The notes beneath the pieces are model-generated. The model ran no database searches. It was not told the DNA's origin and worked only from the letters and a program-made list of their open reading frames with translations. From Tillus elongatus (lineage: Eukaryota; Arthropoda; Insecta; Coleoptera; Cleridae), in contig OZ023263.1 of NCBI GenBank assembly GCA_964006375.1, forward strand, positions 131,592,954-131,656,953: a stretch of 64,000 bases of DNA, read 5' to 3'. Made by a program: the position numbers and the translations under genes. Each line of letters starts with the position of its first letter. The first letter of the stretch is position 1. Below are positions 49,986 through 59,705 of the stretch, in pieces.

Positions 49986-50102
49986 GTTAATTTACAAAAA
50001 TGTTTTAAAATAGGTAACTGGAATAATCTAAAAATACATAAAATAGTATAAAACTTACTGACTAAAATAAAAATAATAAAAACAAGTAAAAATTGACCAA
50101 AA

Positions 50103-50205
50103 CCCTGAACGCAATACGAGTGTTATGACGACGAATATAGTTTACTTTTGTGACATAAACACGAGTGCCAAATTTCATTACCATATACACCCCGATATGG
50201 GTTCC
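50103..50205 (+). repeat. Short internally deleted copy of the dispersed repeat
   Basis: CTGAACGCAATACGAG at the left and CCCCGATATGGGTTCC at the right mark the same two ends only about 100 bp apart. The following CATTTGAAGAAACTTTTTAA also follows the terminal motif at 34.6 kb, so the element probably extends slightly beyond. Confidence 0.6.
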
Positions 50206-50518
50206 AGTCATTTGAAGAAACTTTTTAAAATAGGTAACTAAGATAATCTAAAAAGACATGAAAATTTTGAAATACAGTTTAGCTACAGAAGTTCGGCTTA
50301 ACAGTATTAATAAATTAATAGGACACTAATAAAATTTAAAAAAAAATACATGAAAATATTTATAATAAGTAAATTTAATTAACACCTCTATAGATAAATA
50401 TTGCAACCCTTTGGATTATAAGGAGCGGGAAGAGTAGAGCACTTTGTGTTATAACTTCTAAATGGGTGGTATGGTCATAGAATTCTCAACTAAATAAAGT
50501 TTTTTATTCCTAGGACAC
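50206..50518. other. Unassigned AT-rich DNA
   Basis: No coding frame or repeat recognised between the dispersed repeat and the LTR-like segment. Confidence 0.3.
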
Positions 50519-50593
50519 TGAGATTTGTTTAATTGGAGCAACTACATTATATGACTGATATTTGTGAATAAATTTATTTTACCGTACTTTGAA
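50519..50593 (+). mobile_element. Left portion of an LTR split by a DNA transposon
   Basis: TGAGATTTGTTTAATTGGAG through CCGTACTTTGAA matches 62,822-62,898 with one 2 bp indel (GACTGATATTTG versus GACTGTGATATTTG) and otherwise identical sequence. The transposon's inverted repeat begins at the next base. The remainder of this LTR is at 59,603-59,705. Confidence 0.75.
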
Positions 50594-50785
50594 TATACAG
50601 GCTGTCCCACGTAAGGCGTGCATTAGAAGTTTTCAAATTAATATTGGTATTTGGAATCTGAAAATTTCCAAATGGATGTATCACCATCCGCTCATTATAA
50701 CTAAAATATGTTGGTGACTGTGTCACTTCCGGTTATACCGGAAGTTGCCAACTACTTTCTTAATTTTAATATAACACCCTATATG

Positions 50786-51140
50786 TTATATTTATATTTA
50801 TGTTATATTTTATTAGCTGAAATTATACAATACATCTATACAGTAAGTCCATTTTGACTTGTGTTGTATATAGTGACATAATTTAAACTGTTTATTCTAA
50901 AAATACTTGACGCTGCATTATCCAAATATGACATACTTCGAATTTTGACACACCATTTTAAATAAACCTTTTATACCATTTTTTCTTCCATCTTAGATTT
51001 CCAATCACTGCCTTCATTTACTACTATTCTTTACACATCCATCATTACTTTCCCATCATCATTCTTCATTTACTTTCCATGTTTATACCAAATATATAAA
51101 ATTTTATACACAACCGAACCGCTTCATTCTGACAATTAAA
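50786..51140. other. Insertion in the left inverted repeat
   Basis: About 355 bp absent from the right arm separates CACCCTATAT from AAATATATTATTGCATATTCGG. It is T- and C-rich in its second half and has no coding frame. Its origin is not recognised. Confidence 0.6.
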
Positions 51141-51606
51141 TATATTATTGCATATTCGGAATGAGCATGCAATTCTGAGCAAAACGATATGCCACTTGCC
51201 TGTACTGGTGTCAGCCGTTCTCAAGATATTCGGTATTCTATTGTTTTTCCGTCATAAAGTTGTAAATCTTTGAAATGGCAATTCTCGGTCATCAAGTATG
51301 CCATGATTTTGAAACTTAGCATAACTATAGTCCTAATAGTTGGAATTCTTCCAACTGCGAAAAAAATTACAAAATAGATACAGGGTGTTGCTTAACGAAG
51401 TTCAAATATTGATAATTTGAAACACGAAAAAGTATTTTTTTCCAAATGGAACAGCCTGTATATTTTTATCGCATATCATTCGGAATGATATTTTGCTTCG
51501 ATCTGTATCAGTATTCCCTATACCTATCTCGGATGATTCCCGAGTTATGATGGGAAATATGTGAATTTTGTATTATCCGAGATAAAACTCTTTTCTTTTC
51601 TCTGCA

Positions 51607-51609
51607 TTG

Positions 51610-51671
<62 letters not shown>

Positions 51672-51764
51672 TATTATTATTATTATTATTATTATCATAA
51701 TTATTATTATTCTTTTTATAATCACAATAGTAATAATAAGAATGATAATAATAATAACTCGTAA
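51607..51764. repeat. (AAT)n/(ATT)n palindromic microsatellite
   Basis: About 20 AAT units switch to ATT units near 51,669, so the two halves are reverse complements and could form a hairpin with little or no loop. Imperfect AAT and ATT runs continue to about 51,764. Confidence 0.92.
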
Positions 51765-52232
51765 CTATACAACGGTATCGGGGGATGGTAATAGATACCA
51801 CTAGTAAGCTTTGGGTATAGGGCAGAGAGAACCCAGAATGTTTCATGTAGGTATTCCATTCATATTCTGGACGAGAAGAATGAAAACCTGTATTAGGTTT
51901 ATATTAATGTGGCTCTTTAGCTTAATAGAATAACTCCGAAGAAGTATTTTTTCCATTTCATTTTTTCATTTCTAGGTGTTCGAATACGTTTTCACCTCAT
52001 ACCCTTTAAAAAGAAGACATTCCGATTCGACTTGCACTGTTTTAGAAATTATAAATCCTCTACTCAATCCAACATAGTGAGGGGTGTTTATGAATCGCTC
52101 TTAAACTTAATTACTCAAGATGAAAACAAGTTATAGAACCATCTATCAGTACGAAAATATGTCAGTGAGTTTTAATACAGAAAATGGTCAACGCAAGAGT
52201 GATATATTTAATTTTTAAAATGCGTATGAGTT

Positions 52233-52357
52233 TTAATACAAAATATGCTCTATATGACCACCATTGACTTTAAGACACTTCAGTAATCTTCTTTGCAATC
52301 CAGAATTAGTGGCCCTTCGGATCGTTTCTGGAGCGAGATCATTTAAAGCTTGTCGCG
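52233..52357 (-). pseudogene. C-terminal part of the transposase, severed by the provirus
   Basis: The minus strand encodes ALNDLAPETIRRATNSGLQR and then CLKVNGGHIEHILY before a stop, the typical C-terminal end of insect Tc1/mariner-type transposases (ending NGGHIEHL in the family). The reading frame breaks exactly at the provirus left edge. The upstream part is at 57,886-58,917. Confidence 0.8.
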
Positions 52358-52763
52358 AGATAACAATAGCCAACTCATACAACGTATATAAGAAGTACAG
52401 ATCCAGATTCAACACCCAAGGTCGCTGACGAATGGGTTAATTAAAAGCAGCGCAATTAGAAGAATAGACTATTCATAAATGGGTAAACAACTAGACCTTC
52501 AACTCAGCAACCAGCCACCTGCTAGGATCACCTTCAAGACTGCAACTTAGGTGGAAACCGCCTCTCGGTCCACGCCCCACCAGAGACTATATATGGAAGT
52601 TACCAGACCACAGACGAACATTCCTACATTGTTATTGCTTGAGTCTCTTTTAAATTGTTATAATTTATATTTATCATTTTTTATTATTATTCATAAGTAT
52701 TTTATGTAACTATAATCAATAAATTCTTTTAAAAAGTCAAGTGTGTTAACAAGAAAGTTAACT
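52358..52763 (+). mobile_element. 5' LTR of an errantivirus-like provirus
   Basis: This LTR of 406 bp begins AGATAACAATAGCC and ends AAGTTAACT. It differs from the 3' LTR at a single base (C versus A in AGCAGCGCAATTAG). CGTATATAAGAAG near 52,382 may be the TATA element, and AATAAA at about 52,719 the polyadenylation signal. The four bases before it, CGCG, are repeated after the 3' LTR. An AG...CT boundary and a 4 bp alternating purine-pyrimidine target are usual for gypsy/errantivirus integrases. Confidence 0.95.
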
Positions 52764-52780
52764 GGCGCAGTCGCAACGGA
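52763..52780 (+). promoter_or_regulatory. Primer binding site, tRNA-Ser type
   Basis: TGGCGCAGTCGC overlaps the last base of the LTR. TGGCGCAGTCG is complementary to the 3' end of insect tRNA-Ser, as used by the 17.6/297 group of errantiviruses. Confidence 0.8.
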
Positions 52781-52859
52781 TAGTGCTGAAGAACCAAAAG
52801 TATATTGATTCTTTGCGTTTCAACGCTTAACAGCCAAAGAACCGATCAAGAGAGACGTC

Positions 52860-52888
52860 ATGAAGACAGCAGCAATAGCATCGATTCT
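52860..52888 (+). promoter_or_regulatory. Candidate leader exon for the envelope message, with splice donor
   Basis: An ATG at 52,860 opens a frame of nine codons plus two bases, ending directly before GTAAGT (52,889), a perfect splice donor. It codes for one lysine followed by small and hydrophobic residues, as the start of a signal peptide would. Phase calculation shows that splicing to the acceptor at 55,777 would enter the envelope frame. Errantivirus envelope is known to be made from a spliced message. No transcript evidence is available here. Confidence 0.6.
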
Positions 52889-52954
52889 GTAAGTTGTTTG
52901 CTTCCTTTATTTCCTATATATATACTGTATTTCCTCATATATTGATAATATTAT

Positions 52955-54208
52955 ATGTCTGATAGCGATATTGATAATTTAGAACATTTGGAATATAGAT
53001 TAAGAAATATTAGTATTGGCGAAATTGATATTGTAGAACAAACCGATATAAATAATTCTAATTTAAATATGGCAAATCAATTCCAAGAGTTTTACCTTAA
53101 AGCAATCCCCGAATTTAACGGACAACCTGAAAATGTAGGGAACTTCTTAAAAGCTTGTGATCTAGTAATGAACCAATTCTATGATGCAGATAATCCAAAT
53201 TTATATCTAAACCATTTTCTATTAAATTATATTCAAACGAAACTAATTGCACAAGCCAGGTTAATTATTAACACTAAAATTATAAACACATGGGTAGACT
53301 TAAGACGGGCAATTGTTGAGAACTTCACCGACCAGCGAGATGAAATTAGCTTACTAGGCGAATTATTAACACTGAAACAGAGACATAACGAGGATGCCTT
53401 AGCATTCAGTAATCGTTGCAGACACATTGAACAATTACTCATCTCTAATTTAATATCTAATGAACGTAACGAGGGAATTTTAGTATTAAAACAAAACATG
53501 TACAGACAACAGACACTGAAAGCGTTTATCGGTGGATTAAAAAACCCCCTCGGTATGGTGGTCAGATCCACTCGACCGGACAGCATAGAACAAGCTTTAA
53601 AATTTATATTTTCCGAGGAAAATTATGAATATAGGGACAGATTATTACAACGGTCAAATTTCAACAATAATAACAATAACAGGCAAGACAAACAACAAAA
53701 ACCAGTTTTCCAAAGAAATACCCCAAATTTTAACAATATTCAATTTCAAAAACCCTTCCAACAACAAAATTATCGTGCACCCTTTAACCATAATTCAAAC
53801 AGACCCCAAATGTCTCACCCACAATTTCAGGGTAACCCTTCAAATCAATTCTCAATGAGAAGACCGACGTACAACCCTAATGACAATACTAGAAGATATC
53901 CACAGGCTATGGATGTCGGCAGCAACAACACGAGACATACTAATTTCAGCCGACAACAACCCTCACAAAATAGACGAAACAATTTTCCTTCCAACAATTT
54001 TCAAAAAAGACAAAATTTCATACCAGAAGAAATAAACTATAACGAAACGAATAATTCTTTTCCTTTCAATGAATTAGAAAGAAGACAACATTTCTTACCA
54101 GAAGAATTAAATTATGACGCAACATATAATGAACAATCACCCTCCGAATTATACGATGCACAGCATCAAAATTTTCCGATAGCAGGGAGCTCAAAAACAG
54201 AACCGTAA
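52955..54208 (+). CDS. gag: Gag-like polyprotein of the errantivirus-like element
   Basis: This intact frame codes for 417 residues. Residues ~45-230 are the capsid-like Retrotrans_gag region: IPEFNGQPENVGNFLKACD near the start, WVDLRRAIVENF in the middle and LTLKQRHNEDALAFSNRC after it, ending with AFIGGLKNPLG. From about residue 238 the protein is extremely rich in Asn, Gln, Phe and Arg with no CCHC zinc knuckle, as is usual in errantivirus Gag, where basic repeats bind RNA instead. The product should assemble the particle. The stop at 54,206-54,208 is overlapped by the pol frame, so Gag-Pol needs a -1 ribosomal frameshift. The coding strand is strongly A-rich like the rest of the provirus. 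Confidence 0.92.
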   Translation: MSDSDIDNLEHLEYRLRNISIGEIDIVEQTDINNSNLNMANQFQEFYLKAIPEFNGQPENVGNFLKACDLVMNQFYDADNPNLYLNHFLLNYIQTKLIAQARLIINTKIINTWVDLRRAIVENFTDQRDEISLLGELLTLKQRHNEDALAFSNRCRHIEQLLISNLISNERNEGILVLKQNMYRQQTLKAFIGGLKNPLGMVVRSTRPDSIEQALKFIFSEENYEYRDRLLQRSNFNNNNNNRQDKQQKPVFQRNTPNFNNIQFQKPFQQQNYRAPFNHNSNRPQMSHPQFQGNPSNQFSMRRPTYNPNDNTRRYPQAMDVGSNNTRHTNFSRQQPSQNRRNNFPSNNFQKRQNFIPEEINYNETNNSFPFNELERRQHFLPEELNYDATYNEQSPSELYDAQHQNFPIAGSSKTEP

Positions 54209-55644
54209 TAGATATTAATAATTTTAACACAATATCCCAATTACCCTACGTAATAATAAAAGAACTACCCGGAAAAATACTGCTCGACTCCGGTAGTACG
54301 AAGAGCCTTTTAAACCCGTCCATAGCATATAACAACTTTTATAATAAGATTTACAATCACCCGTTTTTAATTAAAAGTGCTCATGGTTATTCCAGCCATA
54401 ATAATCGAGCCAGAATAATTTTAAACTCACTAACGGACAGTGAGCAAGAGTTTTGCCTATTTGAATTTAACAAAAATTTCGTAGCTCTTATTGGAATTGA
54501 CTTTTTGATAAAAAATCAAGCGAACATTGATTTTAAAAACCAGAGACTCAATTTAAAAAATCGAAGCATTAAGATAAACTTCCCTCATACAAGGGATCAT
54601 GAAGATAAGATGGGTAGTAATAGTAGTAGCAATAACAATCGGATAAGTAGGATCATCAAAGCAAATGATGAAATGAATCACCTTAACGTAAGTAATACAA
54701 TAGACAGAAGCATTATTGCACTTGAACTCGACCTAGGAAAGCGTAATCAGCCATTAAATGATGACGATAGAAGGTTACAAAGAGTAAATGACATAACAGA
54801 AATGTTCACCCACAATAAAGGTAAACGGGATCAAGTTTCATTAAACACATATGAATATCGTCGAAATAAAAATGTGAGTGATACGAGGACGATACAAAAA
54901 GATATAACGGAGCAAAATCAAAATAAAGCAAATAGGATATTAAATAATTCTTACGATCACCAAAATTATAATAATAATTATACGGGGAGTGTACAAAAAA
55001 ATATTACAGATAAAATTAGGTTGGATGTCTTGCACAAGCCTCGACAAAAAGCGAGCAATGCAGACAGTATAATGAAATATGTATATTCAATGTGTAAAGA
55101 ACACAATAAAATCGACCAACCCGTTAAAATCGAAGAGTTTATCCCAAATACAAAAGCACCTTGTTACAGGGCGGTTATTCCGAACAAAATAAAATATACA
55201 GGCACCACGCAAAATGATAAGTTAAGTAATAATTTAATACAGGTACAGGACGACCATCGGCAAATAGGTAAGGAACAAATTTCACAAATAATAAAATCAA
55301 AAATCAATAACGAAAAGAAATTCTCACACGATAAGGTTTACAAGTCGGAAATAAATCCCGTAAATAATGAAACTCAATCAGGATTAAATAATATAAATAA
55401 ACAAGAGAAAATCATACATATAAACGACAATGAAATTAACGACGCAATCGGATTATTTCACGGAAGTAAATTAAATCACATAAATGCTAAAGAAACATAT
55501 TTAAGGATGAAAACTAAATTTAATTTTCCAAAAATGAAACAAAAAATAAAAGCTTTTATTAGAGCTTGCCAATATTGCAATAACGAAAAAAATAACTCGT
55601 TCCAACTAAATAGATTAAACAAACAGTACGATTATATCACCTAG
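54133..55644 (+). CDS. pol: Truncated pol: protease, novel spacer and integrase zinc finger, no reverse transcriptase
   Basis: An uninterrupted frame in the -1 phase relative to gag. It contains an aspartic protease active site (LLDSGST, D at 54,286) and the later ALIGIDFL motif of retroviral-type proteases. Then come about 280 residues rich in Asn, Lys, Asp and Ile with no RT motif (no YxDD, no RNase H). Near the end is an integrase-type HHCC zinc finger, H-x5-H-x29-C-x2-C (55,459-55,578; HGSKLNH and CQYC). The frame stops before any integrase catalytic core. Family members normally have over 1,000 residues of Pol, so RT, RNase H and the integrase core have been deleted or replaced, yet the frame is open throughout. 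The element would be non-autonomous. Confidence 0.85.
   Translation, partial: TITLRIIRCTASKFSDSRELKNRTVIDINNFNTISQLPYVIIKELPGKILLDSGSTKSLLNPSIAYNNFYNKIYNHPFLIKSAHGYSSHNNRARIILNSLTDSEQEFCLFEFNKNFVALIGIDFLIKNQANIDFKNQRLNLKNRSIKINFPHTRDHEDKMGSNSSSNNNRISRIIKANDEMNHLNVSNTIDRSIIALELDLGKRNQPLNDDDRRLQRVNDITEMFTHNKGKRDQVSLNTYEYRRNKNVSDTRTIQKDITEQNQNKANRILNNSYDHQNYNNNYTGSVQKNITDKIRLDVLHKPRQKASNADSIMKYVYSMCKEHNKIDQPVKIEEFIPNTKAPCYRAVIPNKIKYTGTTQNDKLSNNLIQVQDDHRQIGKEQISQIIKSKINNEKKFSHDKVYKSEINPVNNETQSGLNNINKQEKIIHINDNEINDAIGLFHGSKLNHINAKETYLRMKTKFNFPKMKQKIKAFIRACQYCNNEKNNSFQLNRLNKQYDYIT
54169..54175 (+). promoter_or_regulatory. Candidate -1 ribosomal frameshift heptamer
   Basis: A-AAT-TTT lies in the gag frame with the X-XXY-YYZ register, 31 bp before the gag stop and inside the pol overlap (pol open from 54,133). 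A shift of -1 here would fuse Gag to the protease frame. No strong downstream pseudoknot was identified by eye. Confidence 0.5.
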
Positions 55645-55777
55645 CTAAGTCGAACCTAGATATTCGGATAATCGACAAACGAGACATGACGTAAGAAACG
55701 GACTAATAAAGCCATAATACTAAATCACAGAACTGACGAACAGACAATCACCCATTTACGCAATCTTCGCCTTGCAG
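55645..55777 (+). promoter_or_regulatory. Pol-env junction with candidate splice acceptor
   Basis: Several stops close the envelope phase up to 55,736, after which it is open. A pyrimidine-rich stretch ending CTTCGCCTTGCAG provides an acceptor AG at 55,776-55,777. The exon would start GTTCATTCTC and be in phase with the leader exon at 52,860. Confidence 0.6.
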
Positions 55778-57455
55778 GTTCATTCTCTTCACCAGAGTAA
55801 AACCACAATTAGAAGACCTAACAGACAATCCAGGCATACTGCCACGCAAACTGGGACAAGCCTTTTCAGAAAACGATAAATGGAGAATGATTCATATACA
55901 TGACCTAAGACAACTATACGACTACTTTAACAGACTAAAAACTTACTTTGACAACATAATAAGCGTAATGAATGCAGAATACAAGTTAGAATATAAAAAT
56001 TTTATTTTAACAATCAATTTCACCATCAGCAATATTGATGACACATTTTGTCGAATATTTCCAAGAACGATTAGGAACAAAAGAGGTATAATAAACGGAC
56101 TAAGATCGATATTCAAATCAATAACTGGGAACTTAGATGCAGATGACGGCGACAGAATATATAAAGCTCTTGAAATTTTGAAGAAAGATCAAAATCAAGT
56201 ACATCAGCTTTTTAGTTCACAAACATCCCTAATGATAGATGCTATAACAGAGTTCAATAAAACAATAGACAACCTGAACCATAACCAAGAAGCCATAGTA
56301 GCGAGAATAAACGACTTGGAATATACAATAGATAGTCTAAAAAGCGACCAACTAACAAATTTTCATAGAGTAAAACATTTGGAATTACTCACTCAAATCA
56401 GTTATTTGTTAAATAATGTACTAAACATGATATTAACAACAGAAAATGCAATTACTTTTTCAAAATTGAACACGTATCATACGTCAATACTGAAACCAAA
56501 ATTTATATCAAAAGAATTAGAAAATATTGAAAACCATATCTCAAAATCAAGATTAATAACAAAATCCGACATTTCACTTTACGAAAAAATATTTAACATA
56601 AAAACCGTTCAAATTGATTTTAAAATTATATTCCAAATAGATATACCCTTAGTAGACAAATCGGATTATATTTATTATCAATTGTATGCATTACCAGTCC
56701 CTAAAAATCCATATACCTTCAGAATGATTGTCCCTAGAACCAAGTACCTAATCCTTAGCAGCAAACACTACGCTTACAGAAACGAAAAGTGTAGGAATCT
56801 AAAAGACCAGACATACTTTTGTGAAAATGACAACCCGACAGCACTTAACGAAAACAACCCATGCGAAATTAAACTGATCAACTTCCAGAAACCGATAAAC
56901 AATTGCAAGCAAGAACTTGTCAAAATAACAAAAACAACAGTCTCTAAATATGGCAATACCCAATACATAATAGTGGCACCCGAAGAAACGAAAATCAAAC
57001 TTAGCTGCGAAGAAAATGAAGAAACCAAAATAATCAGCGGAACAAAACTGGCGACTCTGAAACCCAAATGCCAACTTATCATCAATAACGAAAGATTTAG
57101 TTCAGTACAAATGGCATCGGAAACACAACAATCATTCAATCTCCCAAACATCGAATTGGTAACAAATAAAGCACCCATATTCCCAGACAAATTACCAGAA
57201 CTAAAATTAGAAAATGTCCAACTGCACGACTTGAACAATATCAAATCCCAGTTACAATCCATCAATGGCAAAATTCCAGGAACCATCGATTTGCCCATAT
57301 ACCACCCTAGTGTATGGACAATTATACTATACATTGAGATAATAATAACAATAATCACAATAACTTCAAGATACTTCTGGCAAAAATCAAAAACGAAAAC
57401 TGCTGACTCCAAACCAATTACTGGATTCCCGATGACTATTCGGAACGAACCATAG
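55778..57455 (+). CDS. env: Envelope (F-like fusion protein) of the errantivirus-like element
   Basis: The frame is open from 55,737, but its first ATG is at 55,887 (522 residues from there). The upstream in-frame residues and hydrophobic run suggest the real N-terminus comes from a spliced leader. It is a class I fusion protein of the baculovirus-F/errantivirus family. A furin-like site RNKR at 56,073-56,084 is followed by the hydrophobic GIINGLRSIFKSITG fusion segment, then a long heptad/coiled-coil region (56,150-56,450), a cysteine-containing ectodomain, and a transmembrane helix about 35 residues before the end (VWTIILYIEIIITIITI). No stops or frameshifts are seen, so it may be functional. 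Its presence marks the element as an endogenous insect retrovirus. Confidence 0.9.
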
Positions 57456-57467
57456 GCTTCGTTCTCT

Positions 57468-57479
57468 AAAGGATGGAGG
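57468..57479 (+). promoter_or_regulatory. Polypurine tract
   Basis: AAAGGATGGAGG, all purines except one T, directly precedes the 3' LTR and would prime plus-strand DNA synthesis. Confidence 0.85.
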
Positions 57480-57885
57480 AGATAACAATAGCCAACTCAT
57501 ACAACGTATATAAGAAGTACAGATCCAGATTCAACACCCAAGGTCGCTGACGAATGGGTTAATTAAAAGCAGCGAAATTAGAAGAATAGACTATTCATAA
57601 ATGGGTAAACAACTAGACCTTCAACTCAGCAACCAGCCACCTGCTAGGATCACCTTCAAGACTGCAACTTAGGTGGAAACCGCCTCTCGGTCCACGCCCC
57701 ACCAGAGACTATATATGGAAGTTACCAGACCACAGACGAACATTCCTACATTGTTATTGCTTGAGTCTCTTTTAAATTGTTATAATTTATATTTATCATT
57801 TTTTATTATTATTCATAAGTATTTTATGTAACTATAATCAATAAATTCTTTTAAAAAGTCAAGTGTGTTAACAAGAAAGTTAACT
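57480..57885 (+). mobile_element. 3' LTR of the errantivirus-like provirus
   Basis: 406 bp, identical to the 5' LTR but for one base. It is followed by CGCG (57,886-57,889), the second copy of the target duplication, and then by the interrupted transposase sequence. Confidence 0.95.
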
Positions 57886-58917
57886 CGCGCTTTAGCCCCA
57901 GTTCTTCTCGGGAGGTTATTTGGCTGGAATAAGTTTCATTTTTAATGTGACCCCATAAGAAGAAGTCAGGTGGACTCAGGTCTTGTGACCTCGCAGGCCA
58001 AAGCCATGGACCGCCGCGTCCTATCCTACGATTCTCAAACATTCTTGTCAACTCCTGGTGTACAGCTGCCGTACAATGTGCTGGAGCGCCATCTAACTGG
58101 TACCAGAATTCTGCATCAGGCAAACCAGTCAAGATACCAGCAACAACTTCACGAAGTATTCTACGATAGCTTTCTGAGGTCAACATTTGCTCGTAGATAT
58201 GGAAAAAACTCTTCCATTTCCAATAACAGCGAAAACATTGAAACTGAATTCATGCTGGAAATGCGCTTCACGCATAAAGTGAGGATTTTCATCTGCCCAG
58301 AAATGACATCGCTTCCGATTGGTGATACCTTTTCTTGTGAATTTTGATTCATCCGTCCATAAAATCCTATCTAAGATATCTGCGTCTTCCTGGATCCGTA
58401 CAATCAACCATTCATAAAATGCAACTCTTCTAATGTGGTCACCCTCCCGTAATCAATGCACTGTCCTTTGAGGATATGCATGCCATCCATACTTAGAAAG
58501 AATTCTTTGAATTGCTGTTCGACTTAGTCTTAAATCTTCTACTGCCTGTCTGATGGAAACATGTGGATAGGCCGGGAAATAACCCAACACATTGATTTAA
58601 TTTGTTTCATTACGGTAATGTTACTAGAACGATTTCTATTTAAATTACCATTCCAGTTAATTCCGAAAATTTGACTCGACTCTGGAGAACTTTGTCCTAT
58701 TCATAGGTGACAAATATGGAAACCTGTCATTGAACAAGCGGTACGTTCTACACACGATTCTTCTGCATTCTCCGTGAATGTAAAATAAATTTAGAATGTT
58801 GTCAGCAGAATATCCTTCAACAATATTTTCTATTGTGTAGCTCACAATACTTTTAAAGAAATAGATCAGTCCATTGCGATGAAAATTAACGAGACTAATA
58901 ATACGTCTCTTTGACAT
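57886..58917 (-). pseudogene. Tc1/mariner-type transposase, N-terminal and catalytic part (broken)
   Basis: Minus strand, from ATG 58,917. First is an N-terminal segment (ADNILNLFYIHGECRR) and helix-turn-helix sequence (about 58,430-58,560: SIRQAVEDLRLSRTAIQRIL). The catalytic domain follows with WTDESKF (first Asp, codon 58,353-58,351), QLDGAPAHC (second Asp, 58,093-58,091) and RSQDLSPPDFFLWG (third Asp, 57,967-57,965). There are 41 residues between the second and third Asp, longer than the 34 of mariner. An in-frame TGA near 58,450 and frameshifts near 58,620, 58,180 and 57,900 disable it. The 3' remainder lies beyond the provirus at 52,233-52,357. Confidence 0.88.
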
Positions 58918-59602
58918 AAGTTTTCATATTATGTCCAAAGCCTACTCTCCGACTAGGTAGATTCCCAATTTTGTAGTATATTCCTGCTTCATTCATATTC
59001 CTTCTTATAACTCAGAAATAATTCAAGATAGGTATAGGGAATGCTGATACAGATCGAGGAAGAATATAATTCTAAAGGATATGCGATGTAAATATACAGA
59101 GTGTTCCATTTGGAAAAACATACTTTTTCGTATTTGAAATCATCGATATTTGATCTTCGTTAAACAACACCCTGTATTATTTTTGTAATTTTTCTCCCAA
59201 TGAGAATAATTCTGACCACTAGGACTATAGTTGTGCCAAGTTTCAGAACCATGACATACTTGATGCCTGAGAATTGCCATTTCAAAGATTTGCAACTTTA
59301 TGAGGGAAAAACAATAGAAAATCGAATATCTTGAGACCGGCTGACGCCAGTATGGACAAGTGGCATATCATTTTCCTCAGAACTGCATGTTCATTCCGAA
59401 TGTACAATAATATATAGGGTATTACATTAACATTAAGAAAGTTGTTGGCAACTTCCGGTACAACCGGAAGTGATACAGTCACCAAAATATTTTAGTTATA
59501 ATGAGCGGATGGTGATACATGTAGTTGCAAATTTTCAGATTCCAAATCTTAGTACTAATTCGAAAACTTCTAATGCACGCCTTACGTGGGACAGCCTGTA
59601 TA

Positions 59603-59705
59603 TTATTTAAAATTATTCATTATTAATTAAGTATTTAAATGGGGTTTTAAATTTGATTATACTGGCTCTACAACGTGGGACTATAGGTTTTTATTTTCAT
59701 TATAC
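59603..59705 (+). mobile_element. Right portion of the split LTR
   Basis: TTATTCATTATTAATTAAGT onward matches 63,018-63,110 of the other copy (landmarks ATGGGGTTTTAAATTTGATT, ATACTGGCTCTACAACG and TTTTTATTTTCATTATAC). Similarity between copies ends exactly at 59,705/63,110, just before a primer-site motif. About 110 bp present in the other copy between the two LTR parts is missing here. Confidence 0.75.

Larger units (their letters stand above)
50594..59602 (-). mobile_element. Tc1/mariner-type DNA transposon with ~600 bp inverted repeats (contains a provirus)
   Basis: The ends TATACAGGCTGTCCCACGTA (50,594) and its complement (59,602) are followed inward by long inverted repeats. The left arm is 50,594-50,785 plus 51,141-51,580, interrupted by about 355 bp, and the right arm is 59,602 back to about 58,990. 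Shared landmarks are GGCGTGCATTAGAAGTTTTC, ACTTCCGG...CCGGAAGT, TTCCAAATGGAACA-like and GTATCAGTATTCCCTATACC. The terminal TA on each side fits a TA target duplication. The transposase gene lies on the minus strand and is split by an LTR provirus at 52,358-57,885. Without the provirus the element would be about 3.5 kb. Confidence 0.88.

Noticed and set aside
51508..51846. Asn-rich, Tyr-rich and Ile-rich frames around 51.6 kb
   Set aside because: They are translations of the AAT/ATT microsatellite.
53233..53586. 117-codon minus-strand frame within gag
   Set aside because: Antisense shadow of gag, without recognisable content.
56774..57412. 212-codon minus-strand frame within env
   Set aside because: It is the antisense shadow of the envelope gene. 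The plus strand has the fusion site, coiled coil and membrane helix expected of the family.
57970..58347. 125-codon plus-strand frame at 58 kb
   Set aside because: Antisense of the transposase, whose catalytic motifs are on the minus strand.
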